A stretch of DNA of 64,000 bases from contig NZ_CH902584.1 in NCBI RefSeq assembly GCF_000152845.1, positions 3,265,562 through 3,329,561 on the forward strand. Direction: 5' to 3'. The position numbers and the translations under genes were made by a program. The notes below the pieces were generated by a model that was not told the origin of the DNA, ran no database searches, and saw only the letters and a program-made list of their open reading frames with translations. This stretch comes from Roseovarius sp. 217. GTDB lineage: Bacteria > Pseudomonadota > Alphaproteobacteria > Rhodobacterales > Rhodobacteraceae. Every line of letters begins with the position of its first letter. Position 1 is the stretch's first letter. Below, in pieces: positions 43,134 to 52,987 of this stretch.

Positions 43134-44440
43134 GCGGCCGCTCCCATGTCTCCGGCCGACATCTCGCGCGTGAGGCCGCCGAGACCATCCACGCGCAGTC
43201 TGACCTTCAGACCCTCAGTGCTAAGGTCCACGCGCTCGATCAGCAGCGTCACAATGCGGGCCTGCTCAGTAGGGAAGAGTTCGTCCCATAAAGGGTCGAG
43301 CTGTTGCAAGGCTGCGCGGGCGTCGGCCTCGGTGATGTTTTCGGCGTGGGCGCGCGCCTCTTTCCACGTGCCCGCCACGATCTCGGGTTGGCGGAAGACG
43401 GCGCGGAGCTGGTTTATTACGGCGGCCTCGATCTCACCAGCGGGGACCCGTCCGACCGAACACGATCCTGCACCGTGCTTAAGAACGGTCTGGCTGACAT
43501 AGTAGCGGTAGAGCTTGCCGCCCTTGCGCGTGTGGGTCGGCGAAAAGGCCGCGCCATCGGGGCCGAACAGTAGCCCCTTCAACAGCGCGGGCGTGTCTGC
43601 GCGGGTTCGCGCGGCGCGCTTGCGCGGACTCTCCTGCAGGATGACGTGGACGCGGTCCCATGTCTCGCGGTCGATGATGGCATCGTGCTCGCCGGGATAG
43701 CTGTCGCCCTTGTGGACCGCCTCGCCGATGTAAGCGCGGTTGCTGAGCAGCCGGTAGATGTATTTCTTGTCGATCCGGTTGCCCCGCGGGGTGCGAATGC
43801 CGCGCTCCTTGACTTCCCGCGCCAGTTCGGTGCCCGATCCTATCTCGAGGAATCGGGCAAATATCCAGCGGACGTGGGCGGCATCGGCGTCCTTTATGAT
43901 CAGCTTACGGTCCTTCACCTCGTACCCAAGGGGCGGGCAGCCGCCCATCCACATACCCTTTTTCCGGCTGGCGGCGACCTTATCACGGATGCGCTCGGCG
44001 GTGACCTCACGCTCGAATTGGGCGAAGCTGAGCAGGATGTTCAGCGTCAGCCGCCCCATGGAGGTGGTCGTGTTGAACGATTGGGTTACGGAGACGAAAG
44101 TCACCCCATTCCGGTCGAACACCTCGACTAGTTTGGAAAAATCCATCAGCGACCGCGACAGACGGTCGATCTTGTACACGACGACCACGTCGACCAAGCC
44201 ATCCTCGACGTCGGTGAGCAGACGTTTCAGGCCGGGGCGGTCCAACGTGCCGCCGGAGATGCCACCGTCGTCGTATTGATCGCGCACCAGCACCCAACCC
44301 TCCGACCGCTGGCTGGCAATGTAAGCTTCACAGGCCTCACGTTGGGCGTGGAGCGAGTTGAATTCCTGCTCCAGCCCTTCTTCGGAGGATTTGCGTGTGT
44401 AAACGGCACAGCGCAGTTTTCTGACAATGGGTGTGGTCAT
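43130..44440 (-). CDS. Large serine recombinase, integrase of element B
   Basis: A 436-residue serine integrase, identical to the element A copy up to the last roughly 60 codons. There it reads DARAALQQLDPLW where A has DARDALTRLDPLW, and it ends SAGDMGAAA. All catalytic motifs are intact. Two nearly identical integrases in one cell could act on each other's attachment sites. Confidence 0.92.
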   Translation of the reverse strand: MTTPIVRKLRCAVYTRKSSEEGLEQEFNSLHAQREACEAYIASQRSEGWVLVRDQYDDGGISGGTLDRPGLKRLLTDVEDGLVDVVVVYKIDRLSRSLMDFSKLVEVFDRNGVTFVSVTQSFNTTTSMGRLTLNILLSFAQFEREVTAERIRDKVAASRKKGMWMGGCPPLGYEVKDRKLIIKDADAAHVRWIFARFLEIGSGTELAREVKERGIRTPRGNRIDKKYIYRLLSNRAYIGEAVHKGDSYPGEHDAIIDRETWDRVHVILQESPRKRAARTRADTPALLKGLLFGPDGAAFSPTHTRKGGKLYRYYVSQTVLKHGAGSCSVGRVPAGEIEAAVINQLRAVFRQPEIVAGTWKEARAHAENITEADARAALQQLDPLWDELFPTEQARIVTLLIERVDLSTEGLKVRLRVDGLGGLTREMSAGDMGAAA

Positions 44441-44883
44441 GCGCCCCTCCGGTGGTTTTTCAGCCCAAAGAACACCCAGCCGTTCCACCGCGTGCCGGTG
44501 ATGGCGCGGGCAATGGCCGACAACGACTTGTAGGGTCGACCCTGCCACTCGAAACCGTCGGCAGTGACCGTAACAATCTGTTCGACGCCCTGCCATTCGC
44601 GTAGCAGCCGTGTGCCGGTGATGGGCATCAGATCGGCGCGGATCCTGCTTTTCTTGCGATCACCTCCGTCCAGTTCTTCACCCATCCGTTCCAGTCGCCG
44701 GATCGTTTCGGGTTTTAACCCGCCATAGGTCAGTTCCTGAATGCGATACGCCAACCGGCTTTCGAGATACCGACGATTGAATGGTGGTGGTTCGCTGTCG
44801 AACAACGCGCGCCATTGCTGCTTCAGATCAATCGTTGGCGTGGTCTTCAGCGCCGCCAGGCGGGCAGGGATGGGATCGGTCAT
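44437..44883 (-). CDS. DUF2924 domain protein (element B)
   Basis: A 148-residue copy. The N-terminal 45 residues match element A exactly. The middle differs (KPETIRRLERMGEELDGG against KPETVKRLEALGEQLDGG in A). The nucleotide differences fall between 44503 and 44756, after which identity resumes. Confidence 0.85.
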   Translation of the reverse strand: MTDPIPARLAALKTTPTIDLKQQWRALFDSEPPPFNRRYLESRLAYRIQELTYGGLKPETIRRLERMGEELDGGDRKKSRIRADLMPITGTRLLREWQGVEQIVTVTADGFEWQGRPYKSLSAIARAITGTRWNGWVFFGLKNHRRGA

Positions 44884-45074
44884 GCTCTTCTCCGTTTTGA
44901 GGTGGTTGCATGAGCGCTCTGGTCAGTCGAGTTGTGTAGCGGAAATTCTCCATCCTTCGCAGATACTTGTCCTGCATTTCTCATGTGCAGCCGGATCAGC
45001 CCAAGCGCAAGGATGCGGCAGAGTTCAGCGCGGCGCTCGAGGGGTCTGAGGTGCGATGGTGGAAGGGGATTCAT
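44880..45074 (-). CDS. Small conserved protein of the serine-recombinase operon (element B)
   Basis: A 64-residue protein identical to the one at 12086-12280, with the same 4-base overlaps to its neighbours. Confidence 0.6.
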   Translation of the reverse strand: MNPLPPSHLRPLERRAELCRILALGLIRLHMRNAGQVSAKDGEFPLHNSTDQSAHATTSKRRRA

Positions 45075-45295
45075 GAAGTTTGCCCCACCTGCTTTATCCG
45101 GTCCTCGTACACAAGGATGTCGCTGACGCGATATCGAACCGTGCCGCTGAAGAGTAGCCATGGCGGCCCGCACCGTTGTGCTCGCCATCGTTGAAGCGTG
45201 CGCCGGGATATGCACCAGCGTGCGGCCAGATCCGGTTCACTCAGCATGAACGGTTTCGTAGGCACGGTACGGTGCTGATCGAGTATTTTAGACAT
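45071..45295 (-). CDS. AlpA/MerR-type helix-turn-helix protein (element B)
   Basis: A 74-residue copy of the protein at 12277-12501, identical in sequence; first gene of the element B recombinase operon. Confidence 0.75.
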   Translation of the reverse strand: MSKILDQHRTVPTKPFMLSEPDLAARWCISRRTLQRWRAQRCGPPWLLFSGTVRYRVSDILVYEDRIKQVGQTS

Positions 45296-45436
45296 AATTT
45301 GCTCGCCTGTGACTTCGCCTGTCGTCAAAGCCTGCCAGCCTGAATGGGCAATGTATCAGAAGAGCCGAATGCCGTGTCCGAGGAAATATAAAATCATGAT
45401 ATTAAATAGAAAAATTTGAGGCTAATCGTTGAACGA

Positions 45437-46327
45437 TTAGTCTTTGCCCGTTTTCCAATCCGGCGAAAGAAACTCGGCACCAATTCTGAAGTACTTCCGA
45501 ATCGTGTCTGGATGGATTTCGATCCCGAGTCCGGCAGCGGCGTCCGTAATCTCCCGTGGAATGCTACTTCGTCTCGCAGCTGGATCGTAACCGTAGCCAT
45601 CTATGGCCATGGCAACTAACAGTTGGGCAACCTTGTCGATCTCGCGCTTGTCCTCACGTCTCGGTTCGGTCTCTTTCGAGGTCTCGCTAAACGACGTGAC
45701 ATGATAGCGCTTCAGAAGTTCGAGGAACTGCGGTGGTACGTCCAATTCCACCTGAATCACCCAATAAGTAAATCGATCAGCAGAGACACGGCCATTTTGT
45801 CCAAACTGACGCACCATTTGCTTGTAACGCTGTGCGAGAAAGACAATGGCAGGCCAAAGCGTGTCGGTTTTTTGCTTGACTAGCTTATTGAGCCGATCAT
45901 CCGAAAAGACGTCAGGATTGATGCCCACCGAAAGACATGTGATCTCGGCAGTCGAAAAGTGCGGCATCCGTGCCCAATATCCTAAATCTGCCTGATAGTC
46001 AGGATGGCCAAATCCTCCGCCAAACCATGGTGGTTCCTGACGCTTGATCTGCCCGATTTCCGTCGTTGCGAACTTTTCCCAGTCCAATCTTAGATCGGAA
46101 GGGTCACTTTCATTGTCGCTGAGCAGTGTTGCAATTTGGTCATCCGGGTAGCTCAATAGGCGATCAACGCAAGCCTTGGTGACTGACCGGACCAAAGCGT
46201 CGAATTCAAGAAACACCGAAGGATCGCTCGGCCCAATCGTGGGGACCAGTTCTGGCTTGCTCCAGTCGAGGAAGCGACAAAGCTTTGCCTCAAGGAGACT
46301 ACGCCGTTCGTCATTCAAAGGCTGCAT
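45437..46327 (-). CDS. Hypothetical element-core protein (B copy)
   Basis: A 296-residue protein identical to that at 12643-13533. No family is recognised; the C-terminal helical segment with HPDTIRKYF may bind DNA. Confidence 0.65.
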   Translation of the reverse strand: MQPLNDERRSLLEAKLCRFLDWSKPELVPTIGPSDPSVFLEFDALVRSVTKACVDRLLSYPDDQIATLLSDNESDPSDLRLDWEKFATTEIGQIKRQEPPWFGGGFGHPDYQADLGYWARMPHFSTAEITCLSVGINPDVFSDDRLNKLVKQKTDTLWPAIVFLAQRYKQMVRQFGQNGRVSADRFTYWVIQVELDVPPQFLELLKRYHVTSFSETSKETEPRREDKREIDKVAQLLVAMAIDGYGYDPAARRSSIPREITDAAAGLGIEIHPDTIRKYFRIGAEFLSPDWKTGKD

Positions 46328-46558
46328 CTACCGACTCCAACACGCGACTCATTCTCTGATTCCCAGTTTGCCGACTCAGACCGCCACGAACCACAAATTC
46401 CTGATGAGGGCCGGTACAATTGGCACCGGTTGTCGCAGATTGGCGAAAATTGTCATTCTATCAGAGGGTTAGTTATCTCTGGTATGATGGTATTGCGCAG
46501 AACAGGCGTACGGCAAGTTTAGAAACGACCGTCAGGTTGATCGAAAGCGGAAACGGTT

Positions 46559-46768
46559 ATGTACGAATTACCCCCCAAAGAAGACGAGCGCCTCAGCGAG
46601 TTCCTCACCCAATACGAGTTGGCTGAGCGCTGGAAGTTGAGCGGCCGAACGCTGGAGCGTTGGAGGGCCGAACCCTACGGTCCCGCTTGGATCACCATCG
46701 GTGGTTCGATCCGCTATCCAATGCAAGATGTTCTGGCTTGGGAGGCCGAACATCGAAGCCAGCCGTAG
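46559..46768 (+). CDS. AlpA-type helix-turn-helix protein (element B, plus-strand unit)
   Basis: A 69-residue copy identical to 13765-13974. It precedes the broken primase-helicase gene by 3 bases, and its divergent promoter region is the same as in A. Confidence 0.75.
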   Translation: MYELPPKEDERLSEFLTQYELAERWKLSGRTLERWRAEPYGPAWITIGGSIRYPMQDVLAWEAEHRSQP

Positions 46769-46771
46769 CCC

Positions 46772-49700
46772 ATGGACGCGGGCCGCCAGGACGGTGACCC
46801 GCGCAACAACCAGACGAGTGAGAAGGTGGCCGTTGGCCGCCGCGAAAGTGCTGGAAACATCACATTTGAGAACGCTGCGGAGCGACTGCTCGACAATGGT
46901 TATGAACCCATTCCGATCAAGCCGGGACAAAAAGCGCCCGCGCTGAACCGCTGGACCAGCGTGGTGATCGATGACGCTGCGCTCGATGACTGGCGCGGCC
47001 GCTATGCGTCCTGTGGCATCGGGCTGAGAACGGGCCTCCTCGTCGGCATCGATATCGATGTCCTCGATCCGGACCGCGCCCACGACGTACAGGCGCTTGC
47101 GGTGCGAAGGTTTGGCGAGACGCTTGTAAGGGTAGGGTGCTGGCCGAAGCGGCTGCTGATCTACCGGACGGAGATACCCTTCGCCAAGATGAAGTCCGGG
47201 CAAGTTGAAATACTCGGGCAGGGCCAGCAGTTCGTGGCCTTCGGCATCCATCCCGGTACGGGCCGACCGTACGCGTGGCCCTTGGGGGAAACCCCGCTGG
47301 ATGTGGCCCTATCGGACCTTCCGGTGATTGACCACACGGAAATCGCGGCGTTCCTTGCCGAGATCGAGCCAACTGACCACCGCTCAATTACAGACGCCGG
47401 TGGCAGGCGCCGAAAGGCCGCGGGGTTCGGTCATCCGGTGCGCGATGCGCAGGGTGTCGTCACAGATGGTCGTGATGCCTGGCTTAGCCTGATTGCGTTT
47501 CATGCCGTTCATGACCTGCTGGAGGCCGAGGACGCTTTGGATGTCGATCAACTCGCGGCACAGGTCTGGCAGCGGTTTGGTGAAAGCACCGACTTGACCC
47601 GTCCCAGGCAGGACGGCGCTAGGACTTACACCTACTCGGATGCTGTCCGCAAGGTTCACGACAAGATGCGGTTGCACGCGACCGGTGCTCTGCCGTCAAG
47701 AGATCGGCCTGAGGTCGCTCCTGACTATGCCGTGCCGACCCTTACCGTCTCGGAAGCCCGCAACCAACTCGACGGTGAGATTGCAGTTTTTGCCGAGGCT
47801 ACTTACGCTTGGCACGCAGCCGGAGGGCAGGATGAGCCGCCCAAACTCGCTATGCGAGCCACCGTCGGTCTCGGCAAGAGCGTGATCAGCAGAAAGCATC
47901 TGAGTGCCCTGCAGCTTCGCCTCAGACACGCTGGTCTTCCTCACCGCATCGTGGTCTTCGTCAGCTCTCATGCATTGGCAGAGGAAGCGGTTGCGGCTTG
48001 GGAAGAGACAGATGTTAGAGTTGCAGTTGTGCGCGGCTACGAGCGGAACGAACCTGGGACTGGTCGGTCAATGTGTCGGAACCTCAGGACGGTGAGGGCG
48101 GCGATTGCCAACCGCCGCGATATCCATAGTTCAGCCTGTCAGAAGAACCTTTCCACACGGTGTCCTCATTTCGCTCGATGCCCGAAACAGGAAAACCGTC
48201 GTCTGGTTGGCCTCGCCGATGTGATCGTTGCTCCTTACGATGCGATGTTTCAGAAGCTGGCCGGAGCGATGACAGGCGTCGGTGTGGTCGTTGTTGATGA
48301 GGCCTGCTGGCAACGTGCGCCGACGATCTTATCGGGTGTCAGCCTTGGAGATCTAAAGGCGGAGCTCGTCTCGCCGGGGCGCGCATTAGGTTCGCCAATT
48401 GGCCGTGCATCCCGAGCCGCTGACCTGGTGGCTTTGCGGACGCAATTGCACGCAGCTCTCAAGGGCTCCGGTTCCGGCCCGATCAAGCGTGCTGCCTGTG
48501 TTAAGGAAAGGCTGGACACAGCAGCCTGTCGCGCGGCCATTGAACTTGAGGAAACGCGTTTCAGGGCCAGAGGCACCACGGCTGGCCAGGATGAAGACCG
48601 CGTCAATGAAATCATCGAAGACGCGCTCTGGAACGAACGCGTCTACACGATGGTGGACCTTTGGTCGGCGCTTGAAACCTTTCTGGAAGGCGACACCAAG
48701 TCCTGCCCCAACCTGCGCCTCGGAGAAGCCAACCCGAAAACAGGAGACAGCGTCATCCATTGCAGCCGGTTGCGCAAAATGGCTCCAGAATTTTCACATC
48801 TGCCGAGTCTGCATCTGGATGCAACCTTTCGGAGCGCCCTCGTCACTCCCGTTCTGGGACAGATGCGTGAGGTCACGATCGACGCGACAGCCCCTGATAT
48901 GGCGGTGACGCTTGTTCCAGGGCCTTTCAGCAAGACCAAATTGCGCGAGGGACTTGCGACGAGCACGGAGCATGAGACGCAGGTACGCGCAGGAAGCTTC
49001 TCGCGCAGTGTGTTGATTACGTGCGGCTCATTGCGAGGGCGTATGGCCCCAATGAAATCCTGGTTGTCACCAACAAGGAGATCGAGCCAGCGTCAGGGGG
49101 CTGTCAAACATCTCGACGGCGCATTTCAACGCGGTGGCAGGAATTGACGCATGGAAGGACGTCCGCGCCCTCATCGTTATCGGTCGTCCATTGCCGCGTG
49201 ATAGCGACGTATCAATTTTGGCAGGTGTGCATCTTGGGGCCGAGGCTGCGGGCCAGTACCACGCAACCGCCGCAGGGTTATGGATGCGTGATGGCCGTTC
49301 GCGCACCATCAGGGTCTTGAGGCATGGCAATTCAGAAGCGGAGGTCATTCGGGCGGCGATTTGCGATGATGAGCTGATCCAGGTTATCGGGCGTGGTCGG
49401 GGCGTCAATCGCAAAGCTGACCGTCCCCTCGATGTCCATATTCTTGCCGACGTGGCTTTACCCCTAGTTCACGATCGCATCCTCCCTTGGGACAGCATAA
49501 AGCCGGGTATCTACGAGCAGATGCTATTGGCAGGGGCGGCCGTGGACAGCGCATCAGATGCCTACGCGCTTTCTCCGGAGATGTTCAGTTCACTTGAACA
49601 AGCAAAATCGGTGTTTCGAAGAGAGCTATTTAAGGGTCAAATCCCTTATGTATATATAAAGGGTCTGACCCTTAAATCGGCTGCGTATAGACGTGCTGGT

Positions 49701-49808
49701 CGGGGTCGCGGCTGGCAGCGTGCTTGGTGGATCGAGGGGAGTTCCTCGGATATTCAGCTCCGTCTGGAAGACGGGCTAGGGGAATTTGCTGAGTGGTTCC
49801 CGGATTGA
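46772..49808 (+). pseudogene. Primase-polymerase/helicase, frameshifted copy (element B)
   Basis: Matches the intact gene at 13978-17016, but lacks one C near 48997 (GGAAGCTTC instead of GGAAGCCTTC) and one base near 49092 (CCAGCGTCAGG instead of CCAGCCTTCAGG). The net -2 shift splits it into a 791-residue frame ending at 49147 and a downstream frame ending at 49808. The primase, Walker A and Cys-cluster regions are intact in the first part; the C-terminal helicase part is out of frame. After 49705 the tail (GWQRAWWIEGSSSDIQLRLE) differs from A. It could be real decay or sequencing error. Confidence 0.8.
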
Positions 49809-50255
49809 CCCTCACCAGTCCAAGACAAAGCCAGCAGCAGACGTTTATTCCTTCCGCTGCGGATGGCAGGCCCACACCTACTGTTGTTATGACTGCCGGT
49901 ATTAATTGTTGCTGGTTCAGCAGGCTTGTCCCAGCCCCTTACTGGACAGTCGCAATGGTTCGGTCGTGCCCCATTATCGTGGGTAGGAATAACGAGGGGC
50001 GGCACCACGCGGATGCAGCATTGGTTATTTCGCGTTGGAAAGCGGACTACTTTGGCCACTTGGATACAACCTTCTACTCAGTTACGAAGCCGCGTGACGA
50101 TCCGCGATAATGCCAGAGGTCGCAGGAGGTTCCCCATGGTCCTAGCCACTTCGCGAGGCCTCACGGTCCGGGCTACGCGCGCAAGTTTGAAACTATGTCC
50201 GCTCTTTCCTCGTGCCTCATTGTAAGCCTGCCTGAAATTTTCGGGCAAAGGAGCA
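49809..50255. other. Intergenic region before transporter cargo
   Basis: About 450 bases with no convincing gene. Short frames on both strands show no protein features. The right end holds AAAGGAG, the ribosome site of the DMT transporter. Confidence 0.4.
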
Positions 50256-51278
50256 ATGATGCAGAACGCCACCGCCCTCATGGGTCACTCCACGCTGTCG
50301 ATCTGGCTGGCCACCCGTCGCCTGCCGCTGGCTCGCTGCGGTGTGACCTTTGCCTGGATTGCGGTGTTTATATATGCGGCATCAAATTCCATCGTGACTT
50401 TGCTGGTCGATATCGGAGCCGCCAACCCCGTTGACGAAGGGCGCAACACCATCACCTACGTGAACCTGCTGCTTCTTGGGTCGGTTCTTTCGGTCATTCC
50501 GATGGCTTTCATTTTCCAACATGACTGGACCCGAGCCAATATCGTGCGGCTGAACCGCCGCGATTGGTGCATGATGACACTCTCTGCCTTTCTGTCTTCG
50601 GCGCTGACACCGGGGCTGTTCTTTTACGCTCTTGCCAATACCAGCGTGATTAACGTGGTGTTGGTCTCGCGGATCGAACCGCCGCTCTTTCTTCTGGCCG
50701 CGTGGGTGGTGTTGAATGAACGAGTGCACCGACGCACGATGGTGGCCGGACTGATCGCTTTCGCCGGCGCTATAGTGGTGATCGGCATGCGCGATAGTGG
50801 TGGGTTCGACGCGCTTGGGACCGGCGAATGGGCTACTGTGGCTGCAACGCTCTCTTACGTGGCCTCGACACTTGTGACCCGTGTAAGCTTGCGCGACATT
50901 CCCTTGGGCATATTCTCGATCTATCGTACAATCGCAGGAGCGGTGATCTACTTTGTGGTAATCTCAGCCTTCTATGGCCCACAGGTATTTCGCGATATCT
51001 TCGCGCCGATGCTCTGGCAGTGGGTCTGGCTATATGCGGGTGTGGTCATAGTGTTGGGCCAGCTTGCCTGGAATATGGCATTGAAATACGCTCGTGCCTC
51101 TGAGCTGTCGCTCGCAACGTCCTTCTCGCCGCTGGCCGCCATACTCATCGCGATGGTGCTGTTGGGCGAAAGTGCAGGACCAGGCCTAGTGCCGGGGGCA
51201 GCTCTGATCGTACTGGCCATTGCAATTGGCAATGGTTCCGTTGCGCTGAAGCGATCCGAGCATGCCAAAGTCGTTTGA
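50256..51278 (+). CDS. DMT-superfamily (EamA) transporter, cargo of element B
   Basis: A 340-residue inner-membrane protein with about ten hydrophobic helices in two EamA repeats. The second half of each repeat shows the usual signature region (for example FFYALANTSVINVVLVSRIE, then LGQLAWNMALKYARASELSL). An AAAGGAG site lies 5 bases before the ATG. It probably exports a metabolite or amino acid. It occupies the same slot that holds the RelA/SpoT gene in element A. Confidence 0.85.
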   Translation: MMQNATALMGHSTLSIWLATRRLPLARCGVTFAWIAVFIYAASNSIVTLLVDIGAANPVDEGRNTITYVNLLLLGSVLSVIPMAFIFQHDWTRANIVRLNRRDWCMMTLSAFLSSALTPGLFFYALANTSVINVVLVSRIEPPLFLLAAWVVLNERVHRRTMVAGLIAFAGAIVVIGMRDSGGFDALGTGEWATVAATLSYVASTLVTRVSLRDIPLGIFSIYRTIAGAVIYFVVISAFYGPQVFRDIFAPMLWQWVWLYAGVVIVLGQLAWNMALKYARASELSLATSFSPLAAILIAMVLLGESAGPGLVPGAALIVLAIAIGNGSVALKRSEHAKVV

Positions 51279-51434
51279 CGCTCATGATTGTGAGCCTATC
51301 CGCAGCACAACGAAGATCGTGCGTTAAGTCCCGCCGACTTACATGTTTCCTTAGGCACACACACTTTAACGCGACTGCTTGCTAACCTGTCCTGAACCAG
51401 TGAGTATGGCACTTGAAAACCAACTGCGTGGACC

Positions 51435-52736
51435 ATGTTCCGGAACCTATTGCCCCTCACAGCTCTCCTGATGGGATCAGCCTTCCTGCTGTTCGCAGGT
51501 GGTGTGAATGGCCTGATCCTGCCTGTGCGAGGCGAGGCAGAGGGGTTTACCGCAGCGTCGCTTGGCCTTCTTGGGACTGGCTGGGCGATTGGTTATGTCG
51601 CGGGATGCCTGCGAACGCCGGCCTTGGTGGCTCGCGTCGGCCATATCCGTGCTTTCGGCGCAATGTGTGCCATCGCAGCAATTGCAGTCCTTTTGTCTTT
51701 GATCCTCATTACTCCGTGGGTCTGGATACCTGTTCGAGCGCTATCCGGGTTCTGCTTCGCCGGGGCCGCAATGATCGTGGAAAGCTGGCTGAACGAACGC
51801 TCAGAGGCGGCGGCACGCGGTCGGATTTTCGGAATCTACACAATGGTCAATCTTGTTGCGACCACCGCAGGGCAGATGGTTCTGACTTTAGGTGATCCAT
51901 CGGGCTATTTCTTCTTCGTATTGGCAGCCATGGTCTATTGTCTGGCAATGCTGCCGACTGCCATATCCGCCACGTCAACACCCAAGCCACTGACCAGCGT
52001 TTCCCTCAACCTGCCAAAACTCTGGAAAAACTCTCCGATCGCGGTCTTTGCGGTGCTTATGGTCGGTGTCTCCAATGCGTCCTTCGGCACGCTGGCCGCA
52101 GTCTATGCCGCTCGAATTGATCTTTCTCTCAGCGACATCGCATTGTTTGCCAGTATACCGATACTCGCAGGCGCAGCCATGCAGATACCGGTTGGAATGA
52201 TGTCGGACAAATTGGATAGACGTATCATTCTTATCGGAATTGCGGCTACTGCGCTCATCGTGGACGCACTATTTCTCTTTGGCGCATTCACGCGTCCATG
52301 GGTCGTAATGTCCCTCGCAGGACTATTTGGAGCGACCGTTTTCTCGTTGTACCCGGTGATCGTGGCCCACGCGAACGACCACGCGGAACCCGGCGCGTTT
52401 ATCCAGGTCAGCGGCGGACTGCTTCTGGTCTATGGTATAGGTTCAATCATTGGTCCCTCCATGGCGGGTATGGCCATGACCGCTTACAGCGCGTCGAGTC
52501 TTTTTGCCGTCACAGGGGCTGCGCATATTTTGCTGGTGCTGTTCGCTCTGTATCGTCTCAGAATCGCACCTGCCGTTGCATCAGGGGACAAGACGATTTT
52601 CCAAGCCAAGCCTCTGGCGCGCATGTCCACGCCGGAGACAGCTGCGCTTGCGGCAAATGCGGAAGAGCTGGAGAGCGACCGCGCTCAAAGCTCCACCGAG
52701 AGTGTAGACCCTGAAGCTGCTGCGCTCGAAAGGTAG
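51435..52736 (+). CDS. MFS transporter (YcaD-like), cargo of element B
   Basis: A 433-residue major facilitator with twelve predicted helices. Between helices 2 and 3 is the RVGHIRAFG variant of the MFS loop, and GFCFAGAAMIVESWLNERSE is typical of the YcaD group. The hydrophilic C-terminal tail of about 45 residues is acidic. It follows the DMT gene by 156 bases on the same strand. The substrate is unknown. Confidence 0.85.
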   Translation: MFRNLLPLTALLMGSAFLLFAGGVNGLILPVRGEAEGFTAASLGLLGTGWAIGYVAGCLRTPALVARVGHIRAFGAMCAIAAIAVLLSLILITPWVWIPVRALSGFCFAGAAMIVESWLNERSEAAARGRIFGIYTMVNLVATTAGQMVLTLGDPSGYFFFVLAAMVYCLAMLPTAISATSTPKPLTSVSLNLPKLWKNSPIAVFAVLMVGVSNASFGTLAAVYAARIDLSLSDIALFASIPILAGAAMQIPVGMMSDKLDRRIILIGIAATALIVDALFLFGAFTRPWVVMSLAGLFGATVFSLYPVIVAHANDHAEPGAFIQVSGGLLLVYGIGSIIGPSMAGMAMTAYSASSLFAVTGAAHILLVLFALYRLRIAPAVASGDKTIFQAKPLARMSTPETAALAANAEELESDRAQSSTESVDPEAAALER

Positions 52737-52896
52737 TGGTTACCTTCACAGCAGCTTCAATTTGGAAGTTAAGTCTCTTGATTGGTCTGGGTCGCATTTG
52801 TGCACGGCATGGTTCACCAACGCCGCGTCACTTGCATTACACCGCGACACTCTCACGCTAGCCCCGGGTGAGCGTCTAAATACCGATGGCGGCATT

Positions 52897-52930
52897 TGTC
52901 GTCAATTGTCATTTATTGTCATGATTACAA
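52897..52930 (+). promoter_or_regulatory. Phased TGTC repeats plus candidate -10 (element B)
   Basis: TGTCGTC, TGTCATT and TGTCATG begin at 52897, 52907 and 52917, again 10 bases apart, followed by TACAAT. The first repeat has drifted. The same arrangement stands before the element A methyltransferase gene. Confidence 0.5.
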
Positions 52931-52987
52931 TGGTTTACTGTTCGTGATATCCTGCGCCCAAGGACGGTTCTATTCCAAGGCGGGGGC

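Larger units (their letters stand above)
43317..49705. repeat. 6.4-kb long direct repeat, copy B
   Basis: Partner of 10523-16913 in the same orientation. The sequence appears identical apart from the DUF2924 patch and the two deletions in the primase gene. Confidence 0.9.
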
